Assembly (NCBI GenBank): GCA_947449835.1
Contig: CANFSZ010000003.1
Coordinates: 1-64,000, forward strand
Length of the DNA: 64,000 bases
Direction of reading: 5' to 3'
From: Opitutia bacterium
Lineage (GTDB): Bacteria > Verrucomicrobiota > Verrucomicrobiia > Opitutales > Opitutaceae
Part shown: positions 25,966 through 35,926 of the stretch, piece by piece
Layout of the letters: every line of letters begins with the position of its first letter
How positions within the stretch are numbered: the stretch's first letter is position 1
Program-made: the position numbers and the translations under genes
The notes under the pieces: generated by a model
What the model saw: only the letters and a program-made list of their open reading frames with translations
The model's database searches: none
What the model was told of the DNA's origin: nothing

Positions 25966-26032
25966 CTCAACGAAAAGTCCAACCTAGCCCCGGGCACGAC
26001 GGAGGGCGAGTGCGGAAACAGCGGGGTTAAAA

Positions 26033-26965
26033 TTAAGGCCCAGAGCCGGGCATGACGTGCCCCGTTGAGCCAGACCAAGCCGCTAGAAACGCTTCGATCA
26101 GCATTGGTAAATCCGAACTATAACCACCCTCCAGCACCCCCGCGGCTGGGATCGCGTGACTTTGAAAAATCTCCCGGAGCCACGTGCCGAGTTGGGCAAA
26201 ATCTTCCCGCTCCAACGTCATGGCCGTAATAGGGTCACCGACGTAAGCATCGAACCCGGCCGAAACCAGTAAAAGCTCGGGTTTGTAATCTAGGATTGCA
26301 TCAAGCGAGGCGCGCAGGGCGGCTAAGTGTTGCGAGCGTGGGCTGCGCGGCGGGATCGGCCAATTGCGAAGCGCAGGACCTACATCGACCAAACCGGTGC
26401 CGGGGTAACACGGCGATTGATGCACCGAGGCAAAAAAATACGCATCAGGATCAGCGCCGAGTTCCGCGCGCAAAATTTCCTCCGTGCCATTTCCGTGGTG
26501 GGCATCGAAATCCCAAACGGCAACGCGCCGGACGTCGAGCTGATGACGAGCGTGAAGCGCGGCGATCGCGATGCTGTTGAGATAACAAAACCCCATCGCC
26601 GTATCCGCCGTAGCGTGATGTCCGGGTGGACGCATGAGCGCAAACGCCGGAGAGCGCTGGGTCAACGCATGCTCAGCAGCCGCGAGCGCAGCGGACGTGG
26701 CGCGCCGCGCATGGGTCGCAATATCCGGAAAGAAAGGCGTGTCGGCGGCGAAGTCGCGCGGTTGATTAAGTCGGCGCAGGTGCGCGGCCGTGTGCGCCAG
26801 CCGCAATGCAGCCTCGTCCACCGTAGCAGCGGAAGGCGGTAGACAAAAATCCCAAGCAGGATGCGCGGCCCTAAGGTGGGCCGCGGAGCGTGTAAGCCGC
26901 GCCGGTTGCTCGGGTCGCATCGTAGAACCGTAATCAGCGCACTGCGGATCGTGAAAAATGACCAT
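26033..26965 (-). CDS. Histone-deacetylase-fold hydrolase (AcuC/Hdac-like)
   Basis: All zinc-site motifs of the arginase/deacetylase fold are present: LMRPPGHHA (catalytic His pair, about residue 113), VWDFDAHHGNGTEEI (Asp/His ligands), SAGFDAYVGDP (Asp ligand) and VLEGGYSSD. Bacterial relatives deacetylate lysines (AcuC on acetyl-CoA synthetase) or polyamines; the substrate here is not indicated. The size (310 residues) fits a single-domain cytoplasmic enzyme. It is divergent from queC across 137 bp. Confidence 0.88.
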   Translation of the reverse strand: MVIFHDPQCADYGSTMRPEQPARLTRSAAHLRAAHPAWDFCLPPSAATVDEAALRLAHTAAHLRRLNQPRDFAADTPFFPDIATHARRATSAALAAAEHALTQRSPAFALMRPPGHHATADTAMGFCYLNSIAIAALHARHQLDVRRVAVWDFDAHHGNGTEEILRAELGADPDAYFFASVHQSPCYPGTGLVDVGPALRNWPIPPRSPRSQHLAALRASLDAILDYKPELLLVSAGFDAYVGDPITAMTLEREDFAQLGTWLREIFQSHAIPAAGVLEGGYSSDLPMLIEAFLAAWSGSTGHVMPGSGP

Positions 26966-27102
26966 GGAGGACTAAAATAAAAACCGTGGAGCTTTACCCA
27001 AGAAAACACGCTGGGCTGAAGCTACCATTTTTCCAAGCCCCGCACATCTGCGCGTGAATGTTTCTTTGGTGTAATGGCGAAAATTATGGTCATCATACTG
27101 CG
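26966..27102. promoter_or_regulatory. Divergent intergenic region upstream of queC
   Basis: The 137-bp gap holds promoters for the deacetylase-like gene and queC. A GGGCT/AGCCC pair (27013-27017 with 27036-27040) can form a hairpin with an 18-nt loop. I compared it with the preQ1-I riboswitch: the loop is too long and no fitting A-rich tail follows, so I do not call one. The GGCGAAAATTAT element lies at the queC end. Confidence 0.4.
27076..27087 (+). promoter_or_regulatory. GGCGAAAATTAT element before queC
   Basis: This 12-mer ends 15 nt before the queC ATG. An identical copy lies 12 nt before the queE ATG, each preceded by TAA. AT-rich part could be a -10 region for a short-leader transcript, or the motif could be a shared control site. 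Confidence 0.45.
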
Positions 27103-27792
27103 ATGAATGTCGTCGTGCTTTGTTCTGGGGGAATGGATTCGGTCGTCGCGCTGCATTGGGCGCGTCGGGAACACACCGTCGTCGCCGTCGCGAGTTTTGA
27201 TTATGGCGCTAAGCACAATCATCAAGAAATCCCCTTTGCCGCCGAACACGCACTGAGTTTGGGCGTGCGCCATGAAGTGATCCGCCTCGATTTCGTGGAC
27301 CGGTTGTTCGCCTCCCATTTATTAAAAAGCGGCGGCACTATTCCAGAAGGCCACTACGAGTCCGAAAACATGAAGCAGACGGTGGTGCCGTTTCGCAACG
27401 CGATCATGCTATCGATCGCTTGTGGTTTTGCGGAGAGTGTCGGCGCGGAAGGATTGGTCATTGCCGCGCATGGTGGGGACCACGCGATTTATCCGGATTG
27501 TCGTGAAGACTTCATGCACGCGATGAGTGAAGCGATGCGACTCGGGACCTATGCGGGCGTGAAGCTTTTGCGACCCTTCATCGCCATGTCGAAAAACGAC
27601 ATCGCCGCGACCGGGGCAAAATTAAACGTGAATTTTGCCCGCACGTGGTCGTGCTATAAAGGCGAGGCGATCCATTGCGGCAAATGCGGCACGTGCGTCG
27701 AGCGGCGCGAAGCCTTCGCGTTGGCCGGCGTAAATGATCCCACGGAATATAAAGCTCGTGATGCGTTGCCGCAAAAACCCGCGGCGAGCTAA
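27103..27792 (+). CDS. queC: 7-cyano-7-deazaguanine (preQ0) synthase QueC
   Basis: QueC makes preQ0 from 7-carboxy-7-deazaguanine with ATP and ammonia. The PP-loop VVLCSGGMDS (about residues 4-13) binds ATP and the C-terminal SCYKGEAIHCGKCGTC supplies the four-Cys zinc site. ATG 27103 gives the standard N-terminus; the track start at 27058 adds 15 unrelated residues. queE follows 24 bp later, so the two form a small operon unless the shared upstream motif drives each one. queD, queF and folE are not in the window. Confidence 0.95.
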   Translation: MNVVVLCSGGMDSVVALHWARREHTVVAVASFDYGAKHNHQEIPFAAEHALSLGVRHEVIRLDFVDRLFASHLLKSGGTIPEGHYESENMKQTVVPFRNAIMLSIACGFAESVGAEGLVIAAHGGDHAIYPDCREDFMHAMSEAMRLGTYAGVKLLRPFIAMSKNDIAATGAKLNVNFARTWSCYKGEAIHCGKCGTCVERREAFALAGVNDPTEYKARDALPQKPAAS

Positions 27793-27804
27793 GGCGAAAA
27801 TTAT
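27793..27804 (+). promoter_or_regulatory. GGCGAAAATTAT element before queE
   Basis: This is the second copy of the 12-mer found before queC, lying entirely in the 24-bp queC-queE gap and directly after the queC TAA stop. TATATT within the following bases could act as a -10 box giving a near-leaderless queE transcript. Confidence 0.45.
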
Positions 27805-27816
27805 ATTCTCACCGTT

Positions 27817-28515
27817 ATGCTCATCGCTGAAATTTTTTATTCGTTGCAGGGCGAAGGCTCATTGAGCGGCGTGCCTTCGGTTTTTGTGCGGACGAGCGGT
27901 TGCAACTTGCGCTGCGCTTGGTGCGACACGCCCTATGCCTCATGGAATCCGGAAGGGACCCAAATGCGGGTAGAAAAAATCGTCGCGGCCGTCCAAGCGT
28001 ATCCGTTTGCGCGACATGTCGTGCTCACCGGCGGCGAGCCGATGATTACAAAGGAAATAGGTGCGTTGGCGGGGGCGTTGAAGGAGCTGGGTTATCATAT
28101 CACGATCGAAACCGCCGCAACGATCACCCCGGAGGGAATCGCCTGCGATTTGGTTTCGATGTCGCCGAAATTATTGAATTCGGCGCCGCAAGGTCCGGAG
28201 CACACCACCTGGCGTAAAAAACACGAAGCCACGCGCTGGCAACCAACGGTGGTGCGCGCTTGGTTAGATACGGGATGCGATTACCAATTTAAATTCGTCG
28301 TGGCCGCACCCTCCGATGTGGAAGAAATGGAAAACATGCTGGCCTCGCTTGGCCGCGATATTCCACGTCACCGAGTGCAACTCATGCCGGAAGCGCGGAC
28401 GCTTGAATTGATGCGCGAGCGCTCAAAGTGGTTGAGCGAAGTGTGTAAATCACGGGGCTACCGCTATGCGCACCGTCTGCACATCGAACTGTATGGAAAT
28501 AAACGCGGGACCTAG
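27817..28515 (+). CDS. queE: 7-carboxy-7-deazaguanine synthase QueE
   Basis: QueE is a radical-SAM enzyme that contracts 6-carboxytetrahydropterin to 7-carboxy-7-deazaguanine. The cluster motif TSGCNLRCAWCDTPYA (CxxxCxxC, about residue 30) is intact and VVLTGGEPMI is the SAM-binding GGE strand. The N-terminus IAEIFYSLQGEGSLSG is typical. The 232-residue protein is full length. It follows queC directly and is followed by a possible terminator hairpin. Confidence 0.94.
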   Translation: MLIAEIFYSLQGEGSLSGVPSVFVRTSGCNLRCAWCDTPYASWNPEGTQMRVEKIVAAVQAYPFARHVVLTGGEPMITKEIGALAGALKELGYHITIETAATITPEGIACDLVSMSPKLLNSAPQGPEHTTWRKKHEATRWQPTVVRAWLDTGCDYQFKFVVAAPSDVEEMENMLASLGRDIPRHRVQLMPEARTLELMRERSKWLSEVCKSRGYRYAHRLHIELYGNKRGT

Positions 28516-28524
28516 CTTAAACGG

Positions 28525-28553
28525 AACCCGCCGCCTCGAGCTGAGGTCGGGTT
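28525..28553 (+). terminator. Candidate terminator hairpin after queE
   Basis: AACCCG pairs with CGGGTT, with an inner CCTC/GAGG pair, 10 nt after the queE stop. No T-run follows, so it may be a weak or Rho-assisted terminator. Confidence 0.4.
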
Positions 28554-28584
28554 AGCCCCCTGCCCTTCTTGTTGATTTATATCT

Positions 28585-29223
28585 GTGATTTCTCCTTTGC
28601 CCGATCCGCTAAAAAAATTCTCGGATGAATTGCACCTGCTCGCGGCGCGGTTCGACGAGCAGACGGTGACATTGCGGGAATTAATCGCCGCGCTCGGTGC
28701 ACGCGCCTCGGCTTTGTTGACGGTAATTCTAGCGCTGCCATTTTGTTCACCGATCACGATTCCTGGATTATCTGTGCCCTTTGGTTTAGTGATTACCGTT
28801 TTGGCGCTGCGGTTTGCTTTGGGGCTCCCGCCGTGGCTGCCAGCACGTTTACTCGACGTGAAATTACCACCGCGTTTTTTTCGGGCCGTCTTGGAAGGCG
28901 CGAGCAAGTTTATCGGGGTGATCGAGCGGCAACTTCGTCCGCGCTGGCTTTGGTTGACGGAAACCGAAGCGTTACGGCGCCTGCATATAGCCGTGGTGGG
29001 CGTCGGAGCCGTTCTGCTGTTGTTGCCGATTGGCGGGATTCCTTTCACCAACACCCTGCCGGCATTGGTCGTAGTAATCGGCACCCTTGGCGTGCTCGAG
29101 CGCGACGGTGTCGCGGTGGCTACCGCTTACGGATTTCTGGTGCTGACGATCATTTATTTTGCCGTGTTCGCCGGAGTCGTCGTGGAACTAGGCCAAAGAG
29201 TGTTCCATGGGCTAGGCTTCTGA
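28585..29223 (+). CDS. ExoD-family membrane protein
   Basis: The 212-residue protein has an amphipathic start and several hydrophobic spans (ALLTVILALPFCSPITIPGLS, LHIAVVGVGAVLLLLPIGGIPF, AYGFLVLTIIYFAVFAGVV). The pattern of LPFCSPITIPGLSVPFG followed by LPPWLPARLL is typical of ExoD, named for an exopolysaccharide-related locus in rhizobia but of undefined biochemical function. The start is GTG 28585. It lies after queE on the same strand and converges on a sugar kinase gene. Confidence 0.82.
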   Translation: MISPLPDPLKKFSDELHLLAARFDEQTVTLRELIAALGARASALLTVILALPFCSPITIPGLSVPFGLVITVLALRFALGLPPWLPARLLDVKLPPRFFRAVLEGASKFIGVIERQLRPRWLWLTETEALRRLHIAVVGVGAVLLLLPIGGIPFTNTLPALVVVIGTLGVLERDGVAVATAYGFLVLTIIYFAVFAGVVVELGQRVFHGLGF

Positions 29224-29261
29224 GTTTTATCGTGGAGACAAAACTCTCCAAGCTCATCACC

Positions 29262-30155
29262 TCAAACGGGAGTCGTGGCGTCGTAGTCAGGTGTGGCTCC
29301 GGGATGCGCCGCGACCCACTCGCCTAGCCGACAGGCAGCGGATAACATTTCCGTATCCGTGTGAGCCGCACGCAGGAGGCTGCACAAAAATGCGGCAAGA
29401 AACGCATCTCCCGCGCCGACCGTGTCCGCGACGACAATCCGGCGGGCCGATACCCAAGTCCAGCAATCAGCCCGCAACAATCCAGCGCCGCGTTCTCCGG
29501 CCGTGATGCAGATAAACGTGGCGTTGAATTGCGCAGCGAGAGCGCGGGCGTGGGATTCTTCCTGACCCGGCGACTCCGTGGCATCAACCCAACGCGCCGC
29601 TTCGGTGGCATTAAGTTTGAGCACATTGGCCGACGAAGCAAACTCGCGCACGAGAGCAAGGTCGTCGTGCGGCGCGCGTAAATTGACGTCAAACACGCGC
29701 CAAGCGTTCACGGGCAGAGCGGCAATGAGTTGTTTAAGCACCGCGCGGTTTTCTGGGGACCGCAAAGCGAGCGAACCAAAAACAAGCGCGGGAGAATTAG
29801 CGGCGGCTTTAAGCGTATCAGAGCCGACCGTGATGCGGTCCCAAGCCACATCGCGAGCGATAACATACTGCGCATCGCCTTGAGGACTGAGAGTGGCGCT
29901 CACACGTCCCGTGGGCAGCGTGGCATGACGAGAAATAGCGGACGTGCTCACGTCCCACTGCGCGAGGCGCTGAAGAAGTTGTTCACCCAAATCATCGCGT
30001 CCAACTGCGGAAATCGGGCGCACGGGTACGGCGAGCCGATGCAGATGATAAGCGACATTAAACGGTGCGCCGCCGGGAAACGTACCGTGCGGGAGAAAAT
30101 CCCATAGCACTTCGCCGAAACAAAGTACCGGGGAATTTATGGGGGATGCGGGCAT
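29262..30155 (-). CDS. PfkB-family sugar kinase, fructokinase-like
   Basis: A ribokinase-fold kinase: N-terminal VLCFGEVLWDFLP and PGGAPFNVAYHLHRL, and the C-terminal signature VADTVGAGDAFLAAF with the catalytic Asp. The opening resembles fructokinases more than 2-keto-3-deoxygluconate kinases, so I do not assign it to the uronate pathway. ATG 30155 is preferred over the track's TTG at 30161. It starts 12 bp after the Feo accessory gene stop and could be a distal gene of the feo transcript. Confidence 0.85.
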   Translation of the reverse strand: MPASPINSPVLCFGEVLWDFLPHGTFPGGAPFNVAYHLHRLAVPVRPISAVGRDDLGEQLLQRLAQWDVSTSAISRHATLPTGRVSATLSPQGDAQYVIARDVAWDRITVGSDTLKAAANSPALVFGSLALRSPENRAVLKQLIAALPVNAWRVFDVNLRAPHDDLALVREFASSANVLKLNATEAARWVDATESPGQEESHARALAAQFNATFICITAGERGAGLLRADCWTWVSARRIVVADTVGAGDAFLAAFLCSLLRAAHTDTEMLSAACRLGEWVAAHPGATPDYDATTPV

Positions 30156-30167
30156 CGCCAAAACGGA

Positions 30168-30323
30168 TCAACCGCGTGATTTGGTTTTCAGCGCTCGACT
30201 CGAACAACCGCAATCTCCGCCACAACCGAGAGATTTTTTCTTGGCGCGAGCGCGCGCAATCAATCCCACCACCGCAAACGCAACGAGAACAAGAGCGATG
30301 AATGTTTGAATCGTGGGGGACAT
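30168..30323 (-). CDS. FeoB-associated Cys-rich membrane protein
   Basis: From ATG 30323 this is a 51-residue protein with one transmembrane helix (IALVLVAFAVVGLIARARA) and a Cys-rich tail (LGCGGDCGCSS). This is the pattern of small FeoB-associated Cys-rich proteins, thought to help ferrous iron transport, perhaps by binding or relaying iron. It lies 17 bp after feoB on the same strand. The track start at 30431 is within feoB and is a shadow. Confidence 0.8.
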   Translation of the reverse strand: MSPTIQTFIALVLVAFAVVGLIARARAKKKSLGCGGDCGCSSRALKTKSRG

Positions 30324-30340
30324 CTCGAGGGACGTGCCGA

Positions 30341-32464
30341 TCAAAACCCGAGCGCGCGACCGCCTTGGTAAACTATGAAACTCAAAATCCACGCCGTGCC
30401 GGTCATGTAGAGCGTTTGAAAAATCGGCCATTTCCAGCCGTTAGTTTCACGTTTTACGACCGCGATGGTGCTCATGCACTGCATCGCGAAGACGTAAAAA
30501 ATCATCAGCGTGAAACAAACGAGCGGGGTGAAAAGCGCACGACCATCAGGCCACTTGGCGCTCAGTAACGCGGTGCGAAGCGGTGCGGTAGTTTCATCCG
30601 TAGACTCAGCATTGAAAACAACCCCCATTGTGCTGACAAAAACTTCGCGAGCCGCGAATGAACTGATGAGCCCGATACCGATCTGCCAATCGAAGCCGAT
30701 GGGCTTGATGAGCGGCTCGATGGCGTGGCCCGCCCGACCCGCAAAACTTTGCGCTAGTTGCGCGGTGGGCGTCGCACCTTCGGGCGCTTTCGGATACGCA
30801 GAGAGGAACCACAGAATAATACTTATCCCGAGAATGACCGTACCCGCGCGCCGCACAAAAATCCAAGCCCGCTCGAGCATGTGGAGCGCGACATCCTTAA
30901 AGCCGGGTAAACGGTAAGGCGGCAGTTCCATAATCATTAACGGCGGTTCGCCTTTGAGCAGCGTGCGTTTGAAAAGCCAGGCGAAGAAAAAAGCCCCGGC
31001 CGTGCCGAGAGCATACATGAAAAGCATGATTCCGACTTTGGTAAAAATGGGCACGCGTTCACCGGGAACGAGCGCGGCGATCATGAGTAAGTAAACCGGC
31101 AAACGCGCCGAGCAACTCATCAGCGGTGCAACGAGGATCGTGACCAGACGGTCTTTGGGGTCCTCGATCGTGCGTGTGGCCATGATGCCGGGTATCGCGC
31201 AGGCGTAGGAGCTGAGCATGGGAATGAAACTTTTACCATTGAGACCGACGCGGCTCATGAGGCGATCCATGATGAACGCTGCGCGAGCCATGTAGCCGGT
31301 GCTCTCCAACAACCCGATGAAGAAAAATAGAATCAAAATCTGCGGTAGAAAAACCAGCACGCCCCCTACTCCACCGACGGCTCCATCCGTAATCAGGTCG
31401 CGCAAATCTCCGGGCGGCATCGCGGATTTGATCGCGTCGGATAAAGCTGCGACGTGACCGTCGATCCAATTCATCGGACTTTCAGCGAGTGTGAAAATGC
31501 TGAAAAACAACAACGTCATCACGGCTCCGAGCACCACCCAACCCCAAAGCGCGTGCGTGGCGATGGCGTCGATTTTATCCGAAGTGCTGGGTCCCGCTTC
31601 GGTCCGTAATTGCACGACTTCGGCCGCGAGTGCGCCGATCGCATCATAACGTGAACTCACCAAGGTGCCGGCCCAATCGGTTCCCTCCTGCGTCCAACGT
31701 GATTGCCACGCGCGGAGAATTTCAATCGTGCGGTGGCTGAGCGGCGTCGAGCCGGCGACCCGCACGGAATCTTGATCCGTGAGTAACAAGAGCGCTTCAG
31801 CCCGAGCGACGAGCGGGGATTTGCGATCGCCTTCAACCAGCGCTGCGGCGATTTCAGAAACAGCCGGAGCAATGGCGGCGGGAACCGTCCACGCATGCCG
31901 CGCGAGAGGCAGATCGGCGCGGCTCATCGCGAGTTTGAGTTCGATCAAGCCGCGTTGGTGAATCGCTTCACAGGCGATGACGGGGATACCGAGTAATTTT
32001 TCAAGTTGCTCGACGCGAATCTCAAGCCCGGCGCGAGCGGCGAGGTCCATCATGTTGAGCACTAAAATCACGGGGCGACCAAGATCGAGAATCTGGTGAA
32101 CGAGATAGAGATTTCGCTCAAGGTTGGTGGCGTCGACGATGCACAAAATGCGATCGGGTTGCGCGGTATCGGCGCGGCGACCGAGGAGCACGTCGCGGGT
32201 CACGGCTTCATCGGGTGAGCGAGCGGCGAGAGAATACGTGCCCGGCAAGTCAATCACGGTGATGGGTTGGCCGTGTTGCGAATAAGCGGTGCCTATTTTT
32301 TTCTCAACCGTGACGCCGGGATAGTTGCCGACTTTTTGTTTCAGCCCGGTGAGGGCGTTGAAGAGCGTGCTTTTGCCGCAGTTGGGATTACCGACGAGCG
32401 CGTAGACGGGTTGGCGCGAGGTGGCGCCTGCAGCGTTGACGGTGATGTGAGCGGGCAAAGCCAT
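30341..32464 (-). CDS. feoB: Ferrous iron transporter FeoB
   Basis: The 707-residue protein has the N-terminal G domain (GNPNCGKSTLFNALTG G1; VIDLPGTYSL G3; VLNMMD G4), a helical insertion domain, and a membrane part with the Gate regions (SSYACAIPGIMATRTI, MSCSARLPVYLLMI). It imports Fe2+ across the inner membrane with nucleotide hydrolysis. It is preceded by two feoA genes and followed by a Cys-rich accessory protein. No Fur box was identified by eye. Confidence 0.95.
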   Translation of the reverse strand: MALPAHITVNAAGATSRQPVYALVGNPNCGKSTLFNALTGLKQKVGNYPGVTVEKKIGTAYSQHGQPITVIDLPGTYSLAARSPDEAVTRDVLLGRRADTAQPDRILCIVDATNLERNLYLVHQILDLGRPVILVLNMMDLAARAGLEIRVEQLEKLLGIPVIACEAIHQRGLIELKLAMSRADLPLARHAWTVPAAIAPAVSEIAAALVEGDRKSPLVARAEALLLLTDQDSVRVAGSTPLSHRTIEILRAWQSRWTQEGTDWAGTLVSSRYDAIGALAAEVVQLRTEAGPSTSDKIDAIATHALWGWVVLGAVMTLLFFSIFTLAESPMNWIDGHVAALSDAIKSAMPPGDLRDLITDGAVGGVGGVLVFLPQILILFFFIGLLESTGYMARAAFIMDRLMSRVGLNGKSFIPMLSSYACAIPGIMATRTIEDPKDRLVTILVAPLMSCSARLPVYLLMIAALVPGERVPIFTKVGIMLFMYALGTAGAFFFAWLFKRTLLKGEPPLMIMELPPYRLPGFKDVALHMLERAWIFVRRAGTVILGISIILWFLSAYPKAPEGATPTAQLAQSFAGRAGHAIEPLIKPIGFDWQIGIGLISSFAAREVFVSTMGVVFNAESTDETTAPLRTALLSAKWPDGRALFTPLVCFTLMIFYVFAMQCMSTIAVVKRETNGWKWPIFQTLYMTGTAWILSFIVYQGGRALGF

Positions 32465-32481
32465 GGTCGCAGAAAAATTAT

Positions 32482-32727
32482 TTACGCCGCCGGTTCCACG
32501 AGGATGTGATCGGCCTCGGATTTGCGCAGCGTGAGGTGATAGCCGCGGACCTTAATCTCGATCGGGTCACCCAGCGGTGCCGTGCGCACCAGCGTCAACG
32601 TCGTACCGGCAAGTAAGCCCATTTCGCGGAGCCGGAGAAATGCGGTCCCGGCCTTGGGGAAATCTCGGAGGGTCGCGGTCGCACCGACCGGGAGTTGGGA
32701 CAACGATATCAAGGAAGCGGAGGCCAT
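32482..32727 (-). CDS. feoA: FeoA (second copy, adjacent to feoB)
   Basis: An 81-residue SH3-like FeoA domain: LSQLPVGATATLRDF, RLREMGLLAGTTLTLVRTAPLGDPIEIKVRGYHLTLRKSEADHILVE. FeoA binds FeoB and supports its activity. It lies 17 bp upstream of feoB and 32 bp downstream of a second, diverged feoA. Confidence 0.9.
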   Translation of the reverse strand: MASASLISLSQLPVGATATLRDFPKAGTAFLRLREMGLLAGTTLTLVRTAPLGDPIEIKVRGYHLTLRKSEADHILVEPAA

Positions 32728-32759
32728 GATACAAACGCGGCTAAACCGGGCGCACTTCC

Positions 32760-33026
32760 CTACCCTGCGACCGGAGATGATGGGCTAATTTTCTCCACCA
32801 AAATGTGACTCGCGGCGGCGTGGCTGAGGGCGATGCGCGTGCCGCTCACTTGGCAAATGATCGTGGTGGTGCCCGAAATTTTCGTCACACAGGCGGATTC
32901 ACCGAGGCCCATCTCGCGCACGCGTTGGCAAAAATGCGTGTCGCCGGTAAGACCGCAGACTCGGCCAGCCGCACCCGCATTGAGCTGGCACAGAGGCGTC
33001 GGCGCGGTAGTGGTCTCGCGATTCAT
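32760..33026 (-). CDS. feoA: FeoA (first copy)
   Basis: An 88-residue FeoA domain with the family core CQRVREMGLGESACV and terminal ALSHAAASHILVE. It keeps the fold but differs strongly from the second copy and carries extra Cys residues (CQLNAG, VCGL, FCQR, IICQV). Tandem feoA genes may form a hetero-oligomer with FeoB or have split functions. It is the first gene of the feo unit, just downstream of the ATP synthase terminator. Confidence 0.88.
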   Translation of the reverse strand: MNRETTTAPTPLCQLNAGAAGRVCGLTGDTHFCQRVREMGLGESACVTKISGTTTIICQVSGTRIALSHAAASHILVEKISPSSPVAG

Positions 33027-33093
33027 CGGAGTCGCAAGGTGTGCCCGACCCGACGAGGTTTCAAGGGCAAGTTCTGGTCGGCGCGGCGATTCA

Positions 33094-33123
33094 CAAAAAA
33101 AGCGCGGCGATGGGGCCGCGCTT
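33094..33123 (-). terminator. Rho-independent terminator of the ATP synthase operon
   Basis: On the minus strand AAGCGCGGC and GCCGCGCTT form a perfect 9-bp stem with a 6-nt loop, followed by a run of seven T. It lies about 25 nt after the atpC stop and separates the atp and feo operons. Confidence 0.88.
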
Positions 33124-33147
33124 GAGGAGATCTGACTCGCGAATCGG

Positions 33148-33555
33148 TCAACGGCGCCGACGCTTGATCGCCAACTGCGTGCCCGCGAAACGCACCATGG
33201 TTTGAAGGTGCTCGAATTCGTTCGGGTCCATGTCTTTTGCTTCTTTCATCGCGAGTTCGGCGCGCTGCATGGCTTGTTCCGCGGCTTTTTCGTCGATTTT
33301 TTCCTCGGTGATCGCGTGTTCGGCGAGAACCGAGATCTTGTCGCCAGAGATCTGGGCAAAGCCGCCACCGACGGCGAGGAGAAGCACCGTGGAGCCCTTG
33401 GTCACACGTAGTTCGCCGTGCTCGACTTGCGTGAGCAGCGGGATGTGTCCGGGGAGGATGCCGATTTCACCGTCCACCGTCGGGATGACGACGGTGTCGA
33501 TAGTATCGGAATAAACCCGGGCCTCGGGTGTGACGATTTCGAGGGTGAGGGCCAT
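33148..33555 (-). CDS. atpC: ATP synthase F1 subunit epsilon
   Basis: The 135-residue protein has the N-terminal beta-sandwich (MALTLEIVTPEARVYSDTIDTVVIPTVDGEIGILPGHIPLL) and a C-terminal helical region. Epsilon links the rotor to F1 and can inhibit ATP hydrolysis. It is the last gene of the atp operon, 6 bp after atpD, with a strong terminator behind it. Confidence 0.95.
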   Translation of the reverse strand: MALTLEIVTPEARVYSDTIDTVVIPTVDGEIGILPGHIPLLTQVEHGELRVTKGSTVLLLAVGGGFAQISGDKISVLAEHAITEEKIDEKAAEQAMQRAELAMKEAKDMDPNEFEHLQTMVRFAGTQLAIKRRRR

Positions 33556-33561
33556 GGCGGA

Positions 33562-35891
<2,330 letters not shown>

Positions 35892-35926
35892 GGTGAATAA
35901 GAGGGTTGGCGAGGAGCCGAGACGTT

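Noticed and set aside
27013-27040. PreQ1 riboswitch before queC
   Set aside because: A GGGCT/AGCCC hairpin containing AGCTACC is present, but the loop is 18 nt and lacks the pseudoknot-forming tail of preQ1-I. I could not fit types II or III either. A covariance-model search would settle it.
29262-30155. PfkB kinase as the 2-keto-3-deoxygluconate kinase of the uronate pathway
   Set aside because: Its N-terminal signature is fructokinase-like, and it is next to the feo operon rather than the uronate genes.
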